Shown here piece after piece: positions 53,322 to 63,221 of a DNA stretch of 64,000 nt. Made by a program: the position numbers and the translations under genes. How positions within the stretch are numbered: position 1 is the stretch's first letter; each line of letters starts with the position of its first letter. The stretch comes from Pseudomonas sp. GOM7 (GTDB lineage Bacteria; Pseudomonadota; Gammaproteobacteria; Pseudomonadales; Pseudomonadaceae), in NCBI RefSeq assembly GCF_026723825.1, contig NZ_CP113519.1:2170001-2234000 (forward strand), written 5' to 3'. The notes beneath the pieces were generated by a model. It ran no database searches. It worked only from the letters and a program-made list of their open reading frames with translations, and was not told the DNA's origin.

Positions 53322-56114
53322 TCACGCGCCGGCTGGCGTCTCACCGCGTGGCGTGCCATCTGGCATCGCCGCCGCGACTTCGCTGAGGCGGGCGATGGCA
53401 GCGTCCAGCTCGTCCAGGGCGAGCTGAGCTTCGGGGTCATCCTGTTTGAGCAGGGTTTCGCTGCGTTGGCAGGCTGCGCGCAGTTGCGGTACGCCGCAGT
53501 AACGGGTGGCACCGTGCAGGCGGTGCACTCGTTCGATCAGTGCGGTGCGTTCGCCGGCCGCGCGTGCCTGGGCGATGGCCTGACGGTCGCCTGGCAGGCC
53601 GGCGAGCAGCATGCTCAGCATGTCGGCCGCCAGGTCGGCCTTGCCGGCTGCCAGGCGCAAGCCCTCTTCGGCATCCAGCACTTTCGGTTGCTGGGTCGGC
53701 GAGGGTAGCGACTCGGGCGCCTTGCTCAGGTTCTGGTTGCGCAGTGACAGCCCAGTCCACTTGAGCACCACCTGGGATAGCTGACGTTCGCTGATGGGCT
53801 TGGTCAGGTAGTCGTCCATGCCGCTTTGCAGCAGGCTGCGTTTCTCGTTGGCCAGGGCGTGGGCGGTAAGGGCGATGATGGGGGTCGGCGGCTGACTGTG
53901 AGTGGTTTCCCACTGGCGGATCGCCTCGGTGGTCTGGCGGCCGTCCATGCCGGGCATCTGCACGTCCATGAAGACCAGGTCGAAGCTCCTGTGCTGGAGG
54001 GTTTCCAGCGCGGCATGGCCGCTGTCCACGGCGCATACCTGGGCGCCGAGGTGCTCGAGCAGGGTCTGCACCAGCAGCAGGTTGGCCGGGTTGTCGTCGA
54101 CGCACAGCACATGGGGCTGGCGGCTGCTGCCGGGGCTGGAGATGCTTTCGTTGATCTGCCGTTGCGGGCAGAGCATGTCCATCAGGGTCTTGTGCAGTTG
54201 CCGGGTGCGTGGCGGCTTGGCCTGCAATTGCCTGTGGGCATCGGGCAGGGCGTCGTGGTATTGCCCCAGCTCGGTGGTGGGGCATAGCACCAGGGCCTTG
54301 CAGCCAAGCTGTTCGAGGTCGTGGATGTGCCCGGCCAGTTTGCCTGGGGCGACCTGTGCGATGGTCAGGCCCAGTACCGCCAGGCAGATCGGCTGTTCGC
54401 GCTGCTGCTGGCTGGTCACAGCGTCGAGCAGGCTGTCCAGGTTGCCGAAGCTTTCTACCTCCAGGCCGCAGTCTTCCAGTTGATGGGCCAGGGCCTGACG
54501 CGCCAGCTCGTGCTCTTCCAGCACGGCCACGCGGCGTCCTTGCAGCGGCGCGCGCGGCAGGTCGTCAGCGTCGTCACGGGCTTTGGGCAGGCTCAGGGTG
54601 ACCCAGAATTCCGAGCCTTCGCCCGGGGTGCTGTCGACCCCGATTTCGCCGCCCATCTGCTCGATCAGGCGTTTGGAGATGACCAGGCCGAGGCCGGTGC
54701 CGCCGGTTTGTCGGCTCAGCGAGTTGTCGGCCTGGCTGAAAGCCTGGAACAGCGAGCGCAGGTCTTCATCGGAGAGGCCGATGCCGGTGTCCATCACGCT
54801 GATGCGCAATTGTGCGCTGTCCGGGCTTTCGTCCTCGACCATGGCGCGGATGACGATGGTGCCCTCGTGGGTGAACTTGATCGCGTTGCTCACCAGGTTG
54901 GTCAGCACCTGCTTGAGCCGCAGCGGGTCGCCGCGCAGCGCCAGCGGGGTGTCGCGGTAGATCAGGCTGACCAGCTCCAGACGCTTTTCGTGGGCGGCCG
55001 GGGCGAGGATGGTGAGGGTATCCTGCAGCAGGTCGCGCAGGTTGAAGGGGATGGATTCGAGCACCAGCTTGCCGGCCTCGATCTTGGAGAAGTCGAGTAC
55101 CTCGTTGATGATGCCCAGCAGGCTGTCGGCGGATTTTTCGATGGTCGACAGGTAGTCCTGCTGGCGTGGGCTGAGTTCGCTCTTCTGCAACAGGTTGGTG
55201 AAGCCGAGGATGCCATTGAGCGGAGTGCGGATCTCATGGCTCATGTTGGCGAGGAATTCGGACTTGATCCGGCTGGCTTCCAGAGCCTCCTTGCGCGCGA
55301 AGTCCAGCTCGATGTTCTGGATCTCGATGGTTTCCAGGTTCTGCCGCACGTCTTCGGTGGCTTGCTCGATGCTGTGCTGCAGCTCTTCCTGGGCGTTCTG
55401 CAGGGATTCGGCCATGCGGTTGATGCCTGAGGCCAGCTCATCCATCTCGTGGCTGCCCAAAGGTGGCAGGCGAGTTTCCAGATGGCCGTCCTTGAGCTGG
55501 GCGACCCCGGCCTTGATGGCCAGCAGCGGCTCGTTGATGCTGCGGCTCATGCGCAGGGCGAGCAGGGCGGTGACGGCGAGGCCACCGACGATCAGCAGCA
55601 GGCTGGCGAACAGGCTGCGATAGCCGCTGAGCAGGGTGCCCTGGTGCGACAGTTCCAGCTCCACCCAGCCGAGCAATTGCACGTTGCGGCTTTCATCGGG
55701 CTCGCGGTTGAGTTCCAGGTAGCGGTCGTAGACCGGCAGCAAAAAGCGCGTGGCATCCTGGCCGGTGAGACGGCTGAGGCCGGTTTCGTTGGCCGGCGCC
55801 GGGTTGAGCATGCTCGGCCCGGCATGGGCCAGGGGTGTGCGCTGCGGTGTGAGAAAGCCGACGGCGCGTACATCCGGGTGCTCCAGAGCCTGGCGAGCGA
55901 TGCGTTCGAGCTTCTGCGCATCCTGTTGCTCCAGCGCCGGGGCGGCCAGGGGCGCCAGGTGTTCCACCAGCATCTCGCCGCGCTGCTGTAGCTGAGCCTG
56001 CAGGCCGGATAGCTGCACCCAGGTGAAATAGCTGCCCAGCACCAGAGCCAGCAGGCTGGTGGGGAGCAGGGTGAGCAGCAGCACGCGGCCCTTGATGCCT
56101 AGATCCTTGAACAC
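53322..56114 (-). CDS. gacS: Hybrid sensor kinase GacS (BarA)
   Basis: A 930-residue hybrid kinase, head of the Gac/Rsm cascade acting on GacA. TM1 is ~12-32, a periplasmic sensor runs to ~165, TM2 is ~168-190, then HAMP (~195-245). HisKA has the H-box ANMSHEIRTPLNG (~290), followed by HATPase. A pseudo-receiver segment precedes a true receiver with Asp in LVFMDVQMPGMDG (~720), and a C-terminal Hpt domain has its His in RVHRLHGATRYCG (~865). The full three-relay layout matches GacS, and the cysM-rlmD-relA neighbourhood confirms it. Confidence 0.95.
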   Translation of the reverse strand: MFKDLGIKGRVLLLTLLPTSLLALVLGSYFTWVQLSGLQAQLQQRGEMLVEHLAPLAAPALEQQDAQKLERIARQALEHPDVRAVGFLTPQRTPLAHAGPSMLNPAPANETGLSRLTGQDATRFLLPVYDRYLELNREPDESRNVQLLGWVELELSHQGTLLSGYRSLFASLLLIVGGLAVTALLALRMSRSINEPLLAIKAGVAQLKDGHLETRLPPLGSHEMDELASGINRMAESLQNAQEELQHSIEQATEDVRQNLETIEIQNIELDFARKEALEASRIKSEFLANMSHEIRTPLNGILGFTNLLQKSELSPRQQDYLSTIEKSADSLLGIINEVLDFSKIEAGKLVLESIPFNLRDLLQDTLTILAPAAHEKRLELVSLIYRDTPLALRGDPLRLKQVLTNLVSNAIKFTHEGTIVIRAMVEDESPDSAQLRISVMDTGIGLSDEDLRSLFQAFSQADNSLSRQTGGTGLGLVISKRLIEQMGGEIGVDSTPGEGSEFWVTLSLPKARDDADDLPRAPLQGRRVAVLEEHELARQALAHQLEDCGLEVESFGNLDSLLDAVTSQQQREQPICLAVLGLTIAQVAPGKLAGHIHDLEQLGCKALVLCPTTELGQYHDALPDAHRQLQAKPPRTRQLHKTLMDMLCPQRQINESISSPGSSRQPHVLCVDDNPANLLLVQTLLEHLGAQVCAVDSGHAALETLQHRSFDLVFMDVQMPGMDGRQTTEAIRQWETTHSQPPTPIIALTAHALANEKRSLLQSGMDDYLTKPISERQLSQVVLKWTGLSLRNQNLSKAPESLPSPTQQPKVLDAEEGLRLAAGKADLAADMLSMLLAGLPGDRQAIAQARAAGERTALIERVHRLHGATRYCGVPQLRAACQRSETLLKQDDPEAQLALDELDAAIARLSEVAAAMPDGTPRGETPAGA

Positions 56115-56196
56115 GGGGTTCCTCCTTCTTCACATGCGCGCAGTGTAGCGATTCAGCGCGGTGGAATCTGTAGATGAGCGCTGCTGCGTTAGCGGT

Positions 56197-56215
56197 TAGA
56201 ATGGTTCTCATTAGT
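56197..56215 (+). promoter_or_regulatory. Fur-box-like site upstream of the two-component operon
   Basis: TAGAATGGTTCTCATTAGT matches the 19-bp Fur consensus at 12 positions by my alignment. It lies ~20 bp before the response regulator start and would tie the operon to iron limitation. Confidence 0.6.
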
Positions 56216-56235
56216 ACCCGCCTGGTTTTCTCATC

Positions 56236-56946
56236 ATGATGATCCCATCCACCACTCCGGCTCGTATTCTGGCGGTCGAGGACGACCCCCTGCTTGCCAG
56301 CCATTTGCATGCTCACCTGAGCGGTCGCGGTTTCGCGGTGACCTTGAGCCATGATGGCGACGAGGGCTTGCAAATGGCCGAACGCGAAGACTTCGACCTG
56401 ATCCTGATGGACATTCTGCTGCCCGGCATCGACGGCCTCGAGGCTCTGCAGCGTTTGCGCCAGCGGCGCAGCGTGCCGGTGCTGCTGATGTCAGCGCTGG
56501 GCGACGAGCAGAACCGCATCGCCGGTTTCAGTCAGGGCGCCGACGATTACCTGCCCAAACCCTTCAGCCTGGGTGAGCTGAGCGTGCGGGTGGAGGCCAT
56601 CCTGCGTCGCGTCGCCTACGAGCGGCGTGAGCAATTGCCGAGCGGCGAAGAGGGTGATCTGCAGTTCGACGAGAGCCGCAGCGACGTGCTTCATGGCGCC
56701 CGTTGGGTCGGTTTGACGCCCAGCGAATACCGAGTGCTGGAGCTGCTCTGGCGGCATCGCGACGAGGTCTTGAGCAAGGCTTTCCTCTATCAGCAGGCCC
56801 TGCGCCGCGCCTACTCGCAGCATGACCGCAGCCTGGACATGCACGTCAGCCACATCCGCCGCAAGTTGCTGGCCGCCGGCTATGCTGCGGCGCGGGTGGA
56901 GACGGTCTGGGGCAAGGGCTACATGCTGGTGCAGGTGGGCGCTTGA
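56236..56946 (+). CDS. pirR: OmpR-family response regulator (PirR-like)
   Basis: A 236-residue regulator. The receiver domain (~10-125) has acidic ED residues in AVEDDPLLA, phospho-Asp in DLILMDILLPGIDG (~59) and Lys in YLPKPFSLGEL (~110). The winged-helix effector follows (~140-232; RSLDMHVSHIRRKL). Position after gacS and before a kinase and TonB receptor matches pirR (PA0929 by memory), which activates a siderophore receptor. It overlaps the kinase start. Confidence 0.82.
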   Translation: MMIPSTTPARILAVEDDPLLASHLHAHLSGRGFAVTLSHDGDEGLQMAEREDFDLILMDILLPGIDGLEALQRLRQRRSVPVLLMSALGDEQNRIAGFSQGADDYLPKPFSLGELSVRVEAILRRVAYERREQLPSGEEGDLQFDESRSDVLHGARWVGLTPSEYRVLELLWRHRDEVLSKAFLYQQALRRAYSQHDRSLDMHVSHIRRKLLAAGYAAARVETVWGKGYMLVQVGA

Positions 56947-58280
56947 GACTGCCCCACCGGCATTCGCTGCTGTGGCGCCTGACGGGGGCGCTGGCATTGT
57001 TCTGCCTGCTGTTGGCCAGCCTGTATGTCGACCTCGGGCGTCTGCTGCTGGAGGCATCCTCCTATCTGACTCCATCGACTCGGCAGGTGATGCGTGGCTA
57101 CGCCCAGCAGGCCGAAACGGCCTGGCGCCAGGACGGTGCCCCTGGTGTCGATGCCTTCCTGCAGCGGCTGCAAGCACAGGAGTCGGTCTGGGCGGTGGTG
57201 GTGGATGCCGACAAGGCCTCGCTGTCCTCGACGCCGCTGACGCAGGAGGAGCGTCAGCGTCTGGACTTCGTGCGCAGCCTGGACTTCTCCGTGGGGCGCC
57301 CGGGTGGAACGCCCACTTTCCATATCCCTTTCAGCGACGGCCAGGGGCGCCTGGTGCTGGAGCTACCCAGGCACCTCGATCCGCGACGCTACAGCGATTT
57401 GTGGAACCTGTTGTTGCAGCGCGTGCTGCCGGCGCTGCTGGCGGTGCTGTTCGGCCTGGTGCTGTACCGCGTGCTGATTGCCCCCCTGGCCAGTCTGCAG
57501 CGCCAGGCGGCAGCCCTGAGCGCCGGTGATCTTTCGGCGCGTCTGGGGTCGAGGATGAAGCGGCGACGCGATGAACTCGGCGAGCTGGCGCGTACCTTCG
57601 ATCACATGGCCGAACGCCTGGAAGGGACTGTGGCTTTCCAGCGCCAACTGTTGCGGGATCTCTCCCACGAACTGCGCACGCCGCTGGCTCGCTTGCGCGT
57701 GGCCGGCGAGGGCGAGCAGGACGCCGAGGCCCTGCGCCAGCGCCTGGCGCGTGAAGTGCAGGAGATGGAAAAACTGGTCGGCGACGCACTGGAGCTGGTC
57801 TGGCTGGACACCGAAAGGCCCAGCCTGCCGCTGGAGGAGGTGGACGTCGTCCGGCTGTGGGACGTGTTGCGGGAAAACGCCGGCTTCGAGACCGGCTGGC
57901 CCGTCGAGCGCATGCCCTGCGACCTGCCGGCCGACTGCCGGGTGCTGGGCCATCTCAACGGCCTGGCGCAAGCCCTGGAAAACATCCTGCGTAATGCCAT
58001 TCGGCATTCGCCACCAGGCGGCGTGGTGCGCCTGGCCGGCCGGCGCGAGGGCGGGCAATGGCTGCTATGGATCGAAGACCAGGGCCCAGGTGTGGCAGAA
58101 GGCGAGCTGGAAACCATCTTCCGCCCCTTCACTCGGCTCAGCGCGGCGCGCCCGGGCGGTGATGGCTTCGGTCTGGGCCTGGCCATCGCACGCAGCATGA
58201 TCGCGACCCAGGGCGGCGAGCTGTGGGCGGAGAATGCCGCGCCTGGTTTGCGGCTCAGGCTGCGCCTGCAAAGTGTATAG
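56943..58280 (+). CDS. pirS: Sensor histidine kinase (PirS-like)
   Basis: A 445-residue inner-membrane kinase. TM1 is ~10-30, a short periplasmic domain runs to ~155, TM2 is ~160-178, then HAMP, HisKA (DLSHELRTPLARL, His ~241) and HATPase (NILRNAIRHSP, DQGPGV, GFGLGLAIA). The start is TTG, overlapping the regulator's TGA; the resulting N-terminus RLPHRHSLLWRL resembles PfeS/PirS-type kinases and no ATG is near. The periplasmic loop may sense the iron-siderophore complex or its uptake. Confidence 0.82.
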   Translation: MRLPHRHSLLWRLTGALALFCLLLASLYVDLGRLLLEASSYLTPSTRQVMRGYAQQAETAWRQDGAPGVDAFLQRLQAQESVWAVVVDADKASLSSTPLTQEERQRLDFVRSLDFSVGRPGGTPTFHIPFSDGQGRLVLELPRHLDPRRYSDLWNLLLQRVLPALLAVLFGLVLYRVLIAPLASLQRQAAALSAGDLSARLGSRMKRRRDELGELARTFDHMAERLEGTVAFQRQLLRDLSHELRTPLARLRVAGEGEQDAEALRQRLAREVQEMEKLVGDALELVWLDTERPSLPLEEVDVVRLWDVLRENAGFETGWPVERMPCDLPADCRVLGHLNGLAQALENILRNAIRHSPPGGVVRLAGRREGGQWLLWIEDQGPGVAEGELETIFRPFTRLSAARPGGDGFGLGLAIARSMIATQGGELWAENAAPGLRLRLRLQSV

Positions 58281-58283
58281 ATC

Positions 58284-58324
58284 GTAAATTCGATTTACTC
58301 TCAAATGACAATAAATACTATTTG
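58284..58324 (+). promoter_or_regulatory. Palindromes upstream of the TonB receptor (operator and Fur-like site)
   Basis: GTAAAT-TCG-ATTTAC (58284-58298) is a perfect palindrome that could bind the adjacent response regulator. CAAAT-N13-ATTTG (58302-58324) overlaps a 19-mer that matches the Fur consensus at 11 positions. Both lie in the 320-bp gap before the receptor, which otherwise holds nothing I can name. Confidence 0.5.
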
Positions 58325-58600
58325 CGCCTGACCCGAGAGGGCTGGCAGCACGTGGTACTCCTTTTCGCCGGATGCGCATTGGCGATGGGCCTTTGACCAT
58401 CGGCGAAGCTGCCACGGCCCTCTCGCTCCATCTCGGCTATCGCCTACAAGTGTTTCCGCCGGTTGCGGCGGGCATGGCGCCAGGGCTTCGAGATGGGTCA
58501 GCCAGCGTAGCCAAGGTCCACGGGGAGTGCAGGGTGCCAATGCCTGTGCAGGACGGCCGCTGGCAACACGCCGACCATTCGATCACAGGGAGCCATCCAC

Positions 58601-60685
58601 ATGTCACTCATCCCGCGACGCCTCGCTGCAGCGCCTCGGCCTGGTTTCAACAAGAGCGCACTGGCGGTCACGCTGGCCTCACTGGCCTGTGCGGCAGGAG
58701 CCAACGAGGCATCCGAGCAACTGCAGCTTGGCACGCTGGTGGTCAGTGCCACCGGCTTCGAGCAGAGCGTCAAGGACGCCCCGGCGACCATCACCGTCAT
58801 CTCCGCCGAAGAATTGCAGAAGCGCTCGTACACCGATGTCACCGACGCGCTGAAGAACGTCGCCGGGGTGCAGGTGGCAGGTGGCGGTGTGGAGCGCTCG
58901 ATCCAGATCCGTGGCATGACCGCCGGCTACACCTTGCTGCTCATCGACGGGCGACCGCTGCAGGGCAACGATGCTTTCGGCCTCAATGGCACCCAGGCCG
59001 GCACGCCGATCAACTTCCTGCCGCCGATCGAGGCGATCGAGCGCATCGAAGTCATCCGCGGCCCGGCTTCGTCGCTGTACGGCTCCGATGCCATGGGCGG
59101 GGTGGTCAACATCATCACCAAGAAGATTCGCAACGAGTTCGCCGGTAGTGTCACCACCGAATACAGCATGGCCGATGGCGCCAACCAGGTGAACGAGGAC
59201 GGCTACCAGACCAGCGCCTACCTCAATGCGCCGCTGATCGAGGACGTGCTGGCGTTGCAGCTCAACGGCTCCTTCCTGCATCAGGACGAAAGTCACTTCC
59301 AGGGCGGCGACGACAGCGCAGCTTCCGATCCGCGTTACAGAAGAAGCAACCTGGGCGGCAAGCTGGGCTGGAACATCGACGAGCAGAACCTGGTCACCCT
59401 CAACTACAACGAGGCGCTGCAGCGCCGCTGGGCCCATCCAGGCAAGAGCCTCGCAGCGGCCGAAGAGCCCAGCTTCAACGAATCCATCCTCAAGACTTAC
59501 GCCATCACCCACGAGGGGCGTTACGACAACCTGCTGCTGGACAGTTACGTCAACTACGACAGCTCGGAGAACCCCACTCGGGTCAATGCCAATACCGGCA
59601 ATGGCATCGAATTCAAGGTGCTGACCGCCAATACCCAGGCGACCTACTTCCTCGGCGACCATGCCCTGACCGGCGGCCTGACTCACAAGTACGAAGAACT
59701 CACGGACGGCGCCAGCAGCGGCCTGCGCCCGCCGGTGGTGGCGGTTGCCGACGCGGTGGTGGAGATGGAACGCTACCAGAACTCGCTCTTCTTCGAGGAC
59801 AACTGGAGCCTGACCGACGACCTGGCGCTGACCCTCAGCGCCCGCTACGACGACAACGAAGCGTTCGGCAGCCAGGTCAGCCCCAAGGCCTATGCCGTCT
59901 ACCACCTGAACCAGAACTTCACCCTCAAGGGGGGCGTGACCTCCGGCTACAAGGCGCCCAGTTTGCGTCAGGCTGCCACCGACTTCGGTTCCAGCTCCCG
60001 CGGCGGGGTGATCATCGGCAACCCCGAGTTGACCCCGGAAACCAGTCTCAATCGCGAGATCGGCATTGGCTACGAGAACTTCGACCTGGGCATCAACAGC
60101 ACCCTGACCCTCTACCAGACCGATTTCAAGGACAAGATCAATCGCACCGGCCGCATCTGTGCGCAGAACCAGCCCTGCGTGTACAACGGCGCCACCTACC
60201 CGGCGCATCAGTACGGCTATACCGCCTACGAGAACGTGGATGAAGCGCAGCTCCAGGGCGTCGAGTTCACTCTGGATTACCAGATCCTCGACAACCTGAT
60301 GTATCGCCACAGCTACACCTACACCAGCACCGAGCAGAAGTCTGGCCAGTACAAGGGCGAGCCGCTCAACGACATGGCCAAGCACATGTTCAACGCCTCG
60401 TTGGACTGGCAGGCGACGCAGCAGTTGAACCTCTGGACGCAACTCAACTACCGCGGCGAGACCTCCGGCCGCTGGCAGACCGGCACCAGCGGTGCGTCCA
60501 GCAACGGTGTGACCTACCCGTCCTACACCTTCGTCGACGTCGGCCTGGTGTACAAACCGACTCGCGACCTCAGCCTCAAGTTCGGCGTGTACAACCTCAG
60601 CAACAAGGCAGTCACCACCGAGGACGACTACGCCTACAACCTCGATGGCAGGCGCTACGTCTTTGGCCTGACGCAGAACTTCTGA
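58601..60685 (+). CDS. TonB-dependent outer-membrane receptor (CirA/FepA-like)
   Basis: A 694-residue receptor. A signal peptide extends to about residue 34 (TLASLACAAGA-NE). The TonB-box-like GTLVVSATG, plug domain with IRGMTAGYTLLLIDGRPLQG and the VNIITKK motif, and a beta-barrel ending in the aromatic RRYVFGLTQNF are present. Its plug resembles catecholate siderophore/colicin receptors (CirA type) more than PirA of P. aeruginosa, whose slot it fills after pirRS. The ligand is inferred as a ferric catecholate. A 13-bp hairpin follows the stop. Confidence 0.88.
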   Translation: MSLIPRRLAAAPRPGFNKSALAVTLASLACAAGANEASEQLQLGTLVVSATGFEQSVKDAPATITVISAEELQKRSYTDVTDALKNVAGVQVAGGGVERSIQIRGMTAGYTLLLIDGRPLQGNDAFGLNGTQAGTPINFLPPIEAIERIEVIRGPASSLYGSDAMGGVVNIITKKIRNEFAGSVTTEYSMADGANQVNEDGYQTSAYLNAPLIEDVLALQLNGSFLHQDESHFQGGDDSAASDPRYRRSNLGGKLGWNIDEQNLVTLNYNEALQRRWAHPGKSLAAAEEPSFNESILKTYAITHEGRYDNLLLDSYVNYDSSENPTRVNANTGNGIEFKVLTANTQATYFLGDHALTGGLTHKYEELTDGASSGLRPPVVAVADAVVEMERYQNSLFFEDNWSLTDDLALTLSARYDDNEAFGSQVSPKAYAVYHLNQNFTLKGGVTSGYKAPSLRQAATDFGSSSRGGVIIGNPELTPETSLNREIGIGYENFDLGINSTLTLYQTDFKDKINRTGRICAQNQPCVYNGATYPAHQYGYTAYENVDEAQLQGVEFTLDYQILDNLMYRHSYTYTSTEQKSGQYKGEPLNDMAKHMFNASLDWQATQQLNLWTQLNYRGETSGRWQTGTSGASSNGVTYPSYTFVDVGLVYKPTRDLSLKFGVYNLSNKAVTTEDDYAYNLDGRRYVFGLTQNF

Positions 60686-60700
60686 GCGCCAGCCCGGGTC

Positions 60701-60730
60701 ATGGCCACCCGGCGCCTGCCGGGTGGCCAT
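60701..60730 (+). terminator. Hairpin after the TonB receptor
   Basis: Perfect 13-bp arms ATGGCCACCCGGC and GCCGGGTGGCCAT with a GCCT loop, 15 bp after the stop. No T tract follows, so termination efficiency is uncertain. Confidence 0.7.
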
Positions 60731-60839
60731 GTCGTCGCGTCGTGGTCGCTTCAAGGCTTGCAACCGATCATGGCGTGATGAAGCGACGGGTTCGGCGTAT
60801 CATGACTGCCCTTCGCGTCAGTCTGGATTCGAGCGACCC

Positions 60840-61745
60840 ATGACCCTGCAATTCCCCACCATTGCCGACTGCATCGGCAACACCCCGCTGGTTCGTCTGC
60901 AACGCCTGGGCGGTGACACCAGTAACACCCTGTTGGTCAAGCTGGAAGGCAACAACCCGGCTGGCTCGGTCAAGGATCGCCCGGCGCTGTCGATGATCAA
61001 CCGCGCTGAACTGCGTGGCGACATCCGCCCCGGCGACACCCTGATCGAAGCCACCAGCGGCAACACCGGCATCGCCCTGGCCATGGCGGCGGCGATCAAG
61101 GGCTACAAGATGATCCTGATCATGCCCGACAACTCCACCGCCGAGCGCAAGTGGGCGATGACCGCCTATGGCGCCGAGCTGATCCTGGTCAGCAAGGAAG
61201 AGGGCATGGAAGGCGCCCGCGACCTGGCCGAGCGCCTGCAGGCCGAAGGCCGCGGCAAGGTGCTCGACCAGTTCGCCAACGGCGACAACCCCGAGGCCCA
61301 CTACAGCGGCACCGGCCCGGAGATCTGGCGCCAGACCGGCGGCAGCATCACCCATTTCATCAGCTCCATGGGCACCACCGGCACCATCATGGGCACCTCG
61401 CGCTACCTCAAGGAGCAGAACCCGGCCATCCAGATCGTCGGCCTGCAGCCGCAGGAGGGCGCGGCCATTCCCGGCATTCGTCGCTGGCCGCAGGAGTACC
61501 TGCCGAAGATCTACCAGGCCGAGCGTGTCGATCAGGTGGTGGACATGGGCCAGGACGAGGCCGAGCGGGTCATGCGCCGTCTGGCGCGGGAGGAGGGCAT
61601 TTTCTGTGGCGTGTCGTCCGGCGGTTCGGTGGCGGCCATGCTGCGCCTGTCGCAGCAAGTGGAGAACGCGGTGATGGTGGCGATCATCTGCGACCGTGGC
61701 GACCGTTACCTGTCCACCGGCGTCTACCAAGATCCGGCGCCCTGA
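60840..61745 (+). CDS. cysM: Cysteine synthase B
   Basis: A 301-residue PLP-dependent beta-replacement enzyme that makes cysteine (or S-sulfocysteine from thiosulfate) from O-acetylserine. The PLP Lys is in [12 protein letters not shown] (~41), the phosphate-binding loop is [11 protein letters not shown] (~70-80), and the [11 protein letters not shown] loop also fits. CysM rather than CysK is indicated by length and by [13 protein letters not shown]. It overlaps rlmD by one base (TGATG). Its ability to use thiosulfate fits a genome that handles oxidised sulfur. Confidence 0.95.
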   Translation: MTLQFPTIADCIGNTPLVRLQRLGGDTSNTLLVKLEGNNPAGSVKDRPALSMINRAELRGDIRPGDTLIEATSGNTGIALAMAAAIKGYKMILIMPDNSTAERKWAMTAYGAELILVSKEEGMEGARDLAERLQAEGRGKVLDQFANGDNPEAHYSGTGPEIWRQTGGSITHFISSMGTTGTIMGTSRYLKEQNPAIQIVGLQPQEGAAIPGIRRWPQEYLPKIYQAERVDQVVDMGQDEAERVMRRLAREEGIFCGVSSGGSVAAMLRLSQQVENAVMVAIICDRGDRYLSTGVYQDPAP

Positions 61746-63097
61746 TGGCCAGGCGCAATTCGGGCCTGCGCTTCCAACCCAGTGGTGGCAGTCGCGCGCA
61801 GGCACTGCCGGTGGGCAAGAAGCAGCCACTGCAGATCGAGCGGCAGGCCGGCGATGGCCGGGGCATTGCCTTCGAGGGCGGGCGCACCTGGTTCGTCAGC
61901 GGCGCCCTGGCAGGTGAGCGGGTCGAGGCGCGCGTGCTGTCCGCGCGCAGCCAGACGGTGGAAGCGCGTGCCGAACGTATCCTGCAGGCCAGTCCGCAGC
62001 GGCGTGCGCCGCTCTGTGCCCATGCCGGACGCTGTGGCGGCTGCACCTTGCAACATATGCCGCATGGCGACCAGCTTGCGCTCAAACAACGCACCCTGAG
62101 CGAGCAACTGAGCCGCCTGGGCGGCGTGCAGCCCGATGACTGGGCGGCGCCGTTGGTCGGCCCCGAGCTGGCCTACCGGCGCCGAGCACGCATCGCCGTG
62201 CGCTGGGATGCCCAGGCGCGTCACCTGCAGGTGGGCTTTCGCGCCGAGGCCAGCCAGGAGATCGTCGATATCCAGCACTGCCCGGTGCTGGTACAGCCCT
62301 TGCAGACCCTCCTCGAAGCGTTACCGGATTTGCTGCGACAGTTGAGCAAACCCCAGGCGCTGGGCCATGTCGAGCTGTTCAGCGGTACGCAACAGGCGCT
62401 GTTGCTGCGCCATACGGCGGCATTGAGCACGGACGACCTGGCTTTGTTGCGCGAATTCTGCGCGGCGCAGCAGGTGCAGCTCTGGTTGCAGGGCGAGGGT
62501 GCGCCACAGGCCGATGATCCGGCGCAAGCCCTGGGCTTCGCCTTGCCGCGCTGGCAACTGGAACTGGCTTATCGGCCGGGGGATTTCGTCCAGGTCAATG
62601 CCATGATCAACGAGGCGATGGTGGCGCAGGCGCTAGACTGGTTGAACGTGCAGCCCGGCGAGCGGGTGCTGGATCTGTTCTGTGGCCTGGGCAACTTCGC
62701 CTTGCCCCTGGCCCAGGCGGGTGCCGAGGTGGTGGCGGTGGAGGGTGTCGAGGCGATGGTCGAGCGCGCTGCAACCAATGCCGCGCGGCAAGGTCTGGAG
62801 CAGGTGCGATTTTTCTGTGCCGATCTGGCTCGCCCCCTGGCTGAGGCGGCCTGGGCCGATGATGGCTTCGATGCCATCCTGCTCGATCCGCCGCGTGATG
62901 GGGCACTGGAAGTGGTACGAGGTATTTCGGCCTTGGCGGCCAGGCGTCTGGTCTATGTATCCTGCAACCCGACCACCCTGGCGCGTGATGCCGCCGAGCT
63001 GGTCAGGCAGGGCTATCGCCTGCGCCGTGCCGGCATCCTCGACATGTTCCCGCAGACGGCGCATGTCGAAGCCATGGCGCTGTTCGAGAAGGGGTAG
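61745..63097 (+). CDS. rlmD: 23S rRNA (uracil-1939-C5) methyltransferase RlmD
   Basis: A 450-residue RumA-type methyltransferase. A TRAM domain (~25-85) is followed by four cluster cysteines in [14 protein letters not shown] and VDIQHCPV. The SAM motif is [14 protein letters not shown] (~307-320). The DPPRDG motif and catalytic Cys in [13 protein letters not shown] (~404) are both intact. The ATG overlaps the cysM stop, and relA follows, as in P. aeruginosa. Confidence 0.96.
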   Translation: MARRNSGLRFQPSGGSRAQALPVGKKQPLQIERQAGDGRGIAFEGGRTWFVSGALAGERVEARVLSARSQTVEARAERILQASPQRRAPLCAHAGRCGGCTLQHMPHGDQLALKQRTLSEQLSRLGGVQPDDWAAPLVGPELAYRRRARIAVRWDAQARHLQVGFRAEASQEIVDIQHCPVLVQPLQTLLEALPDLLRQLSKPQALGHVELFSGTQQALLLRHTAALSTDDLALLREFCAAQQVQLWLQGEGAPQADDPAQALGFALPRWQLELAYRPGDFVQVNAMINEAMVAQALDWLNVQPGERVLDLFCGLGNFALPLAQAGAEVVAVEGVEAMVERAATNAARQGLEQVRFFCADLARPLAEAAWADDGFDAILLDPPRDGALEVVRGISALAARRLVYVSCNPTTLARDAAELVRQGYRLRRAGILDMFPQTAHVEAMALFEKG

Positions 63098-63221
63098 CGG
63101 CACGTCAGGTGCCACGAGACTGCGCAGGACGTGCACTCTTTCAGTCAAACCGACCGGCTCGGAGAAGGCCGGCGACTATTCGGTGTTGTGTAGGCGCACC
63201 GTAGGGAAGGTAGGTAAGAAG

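Noticed and set aside
58679..60763. A 694-codon open frame antisense to the TonB receptor
   Set aside because: High-GC antisense shadow; composition lacks domain structure and the plus-strand receptor has full family motifs.
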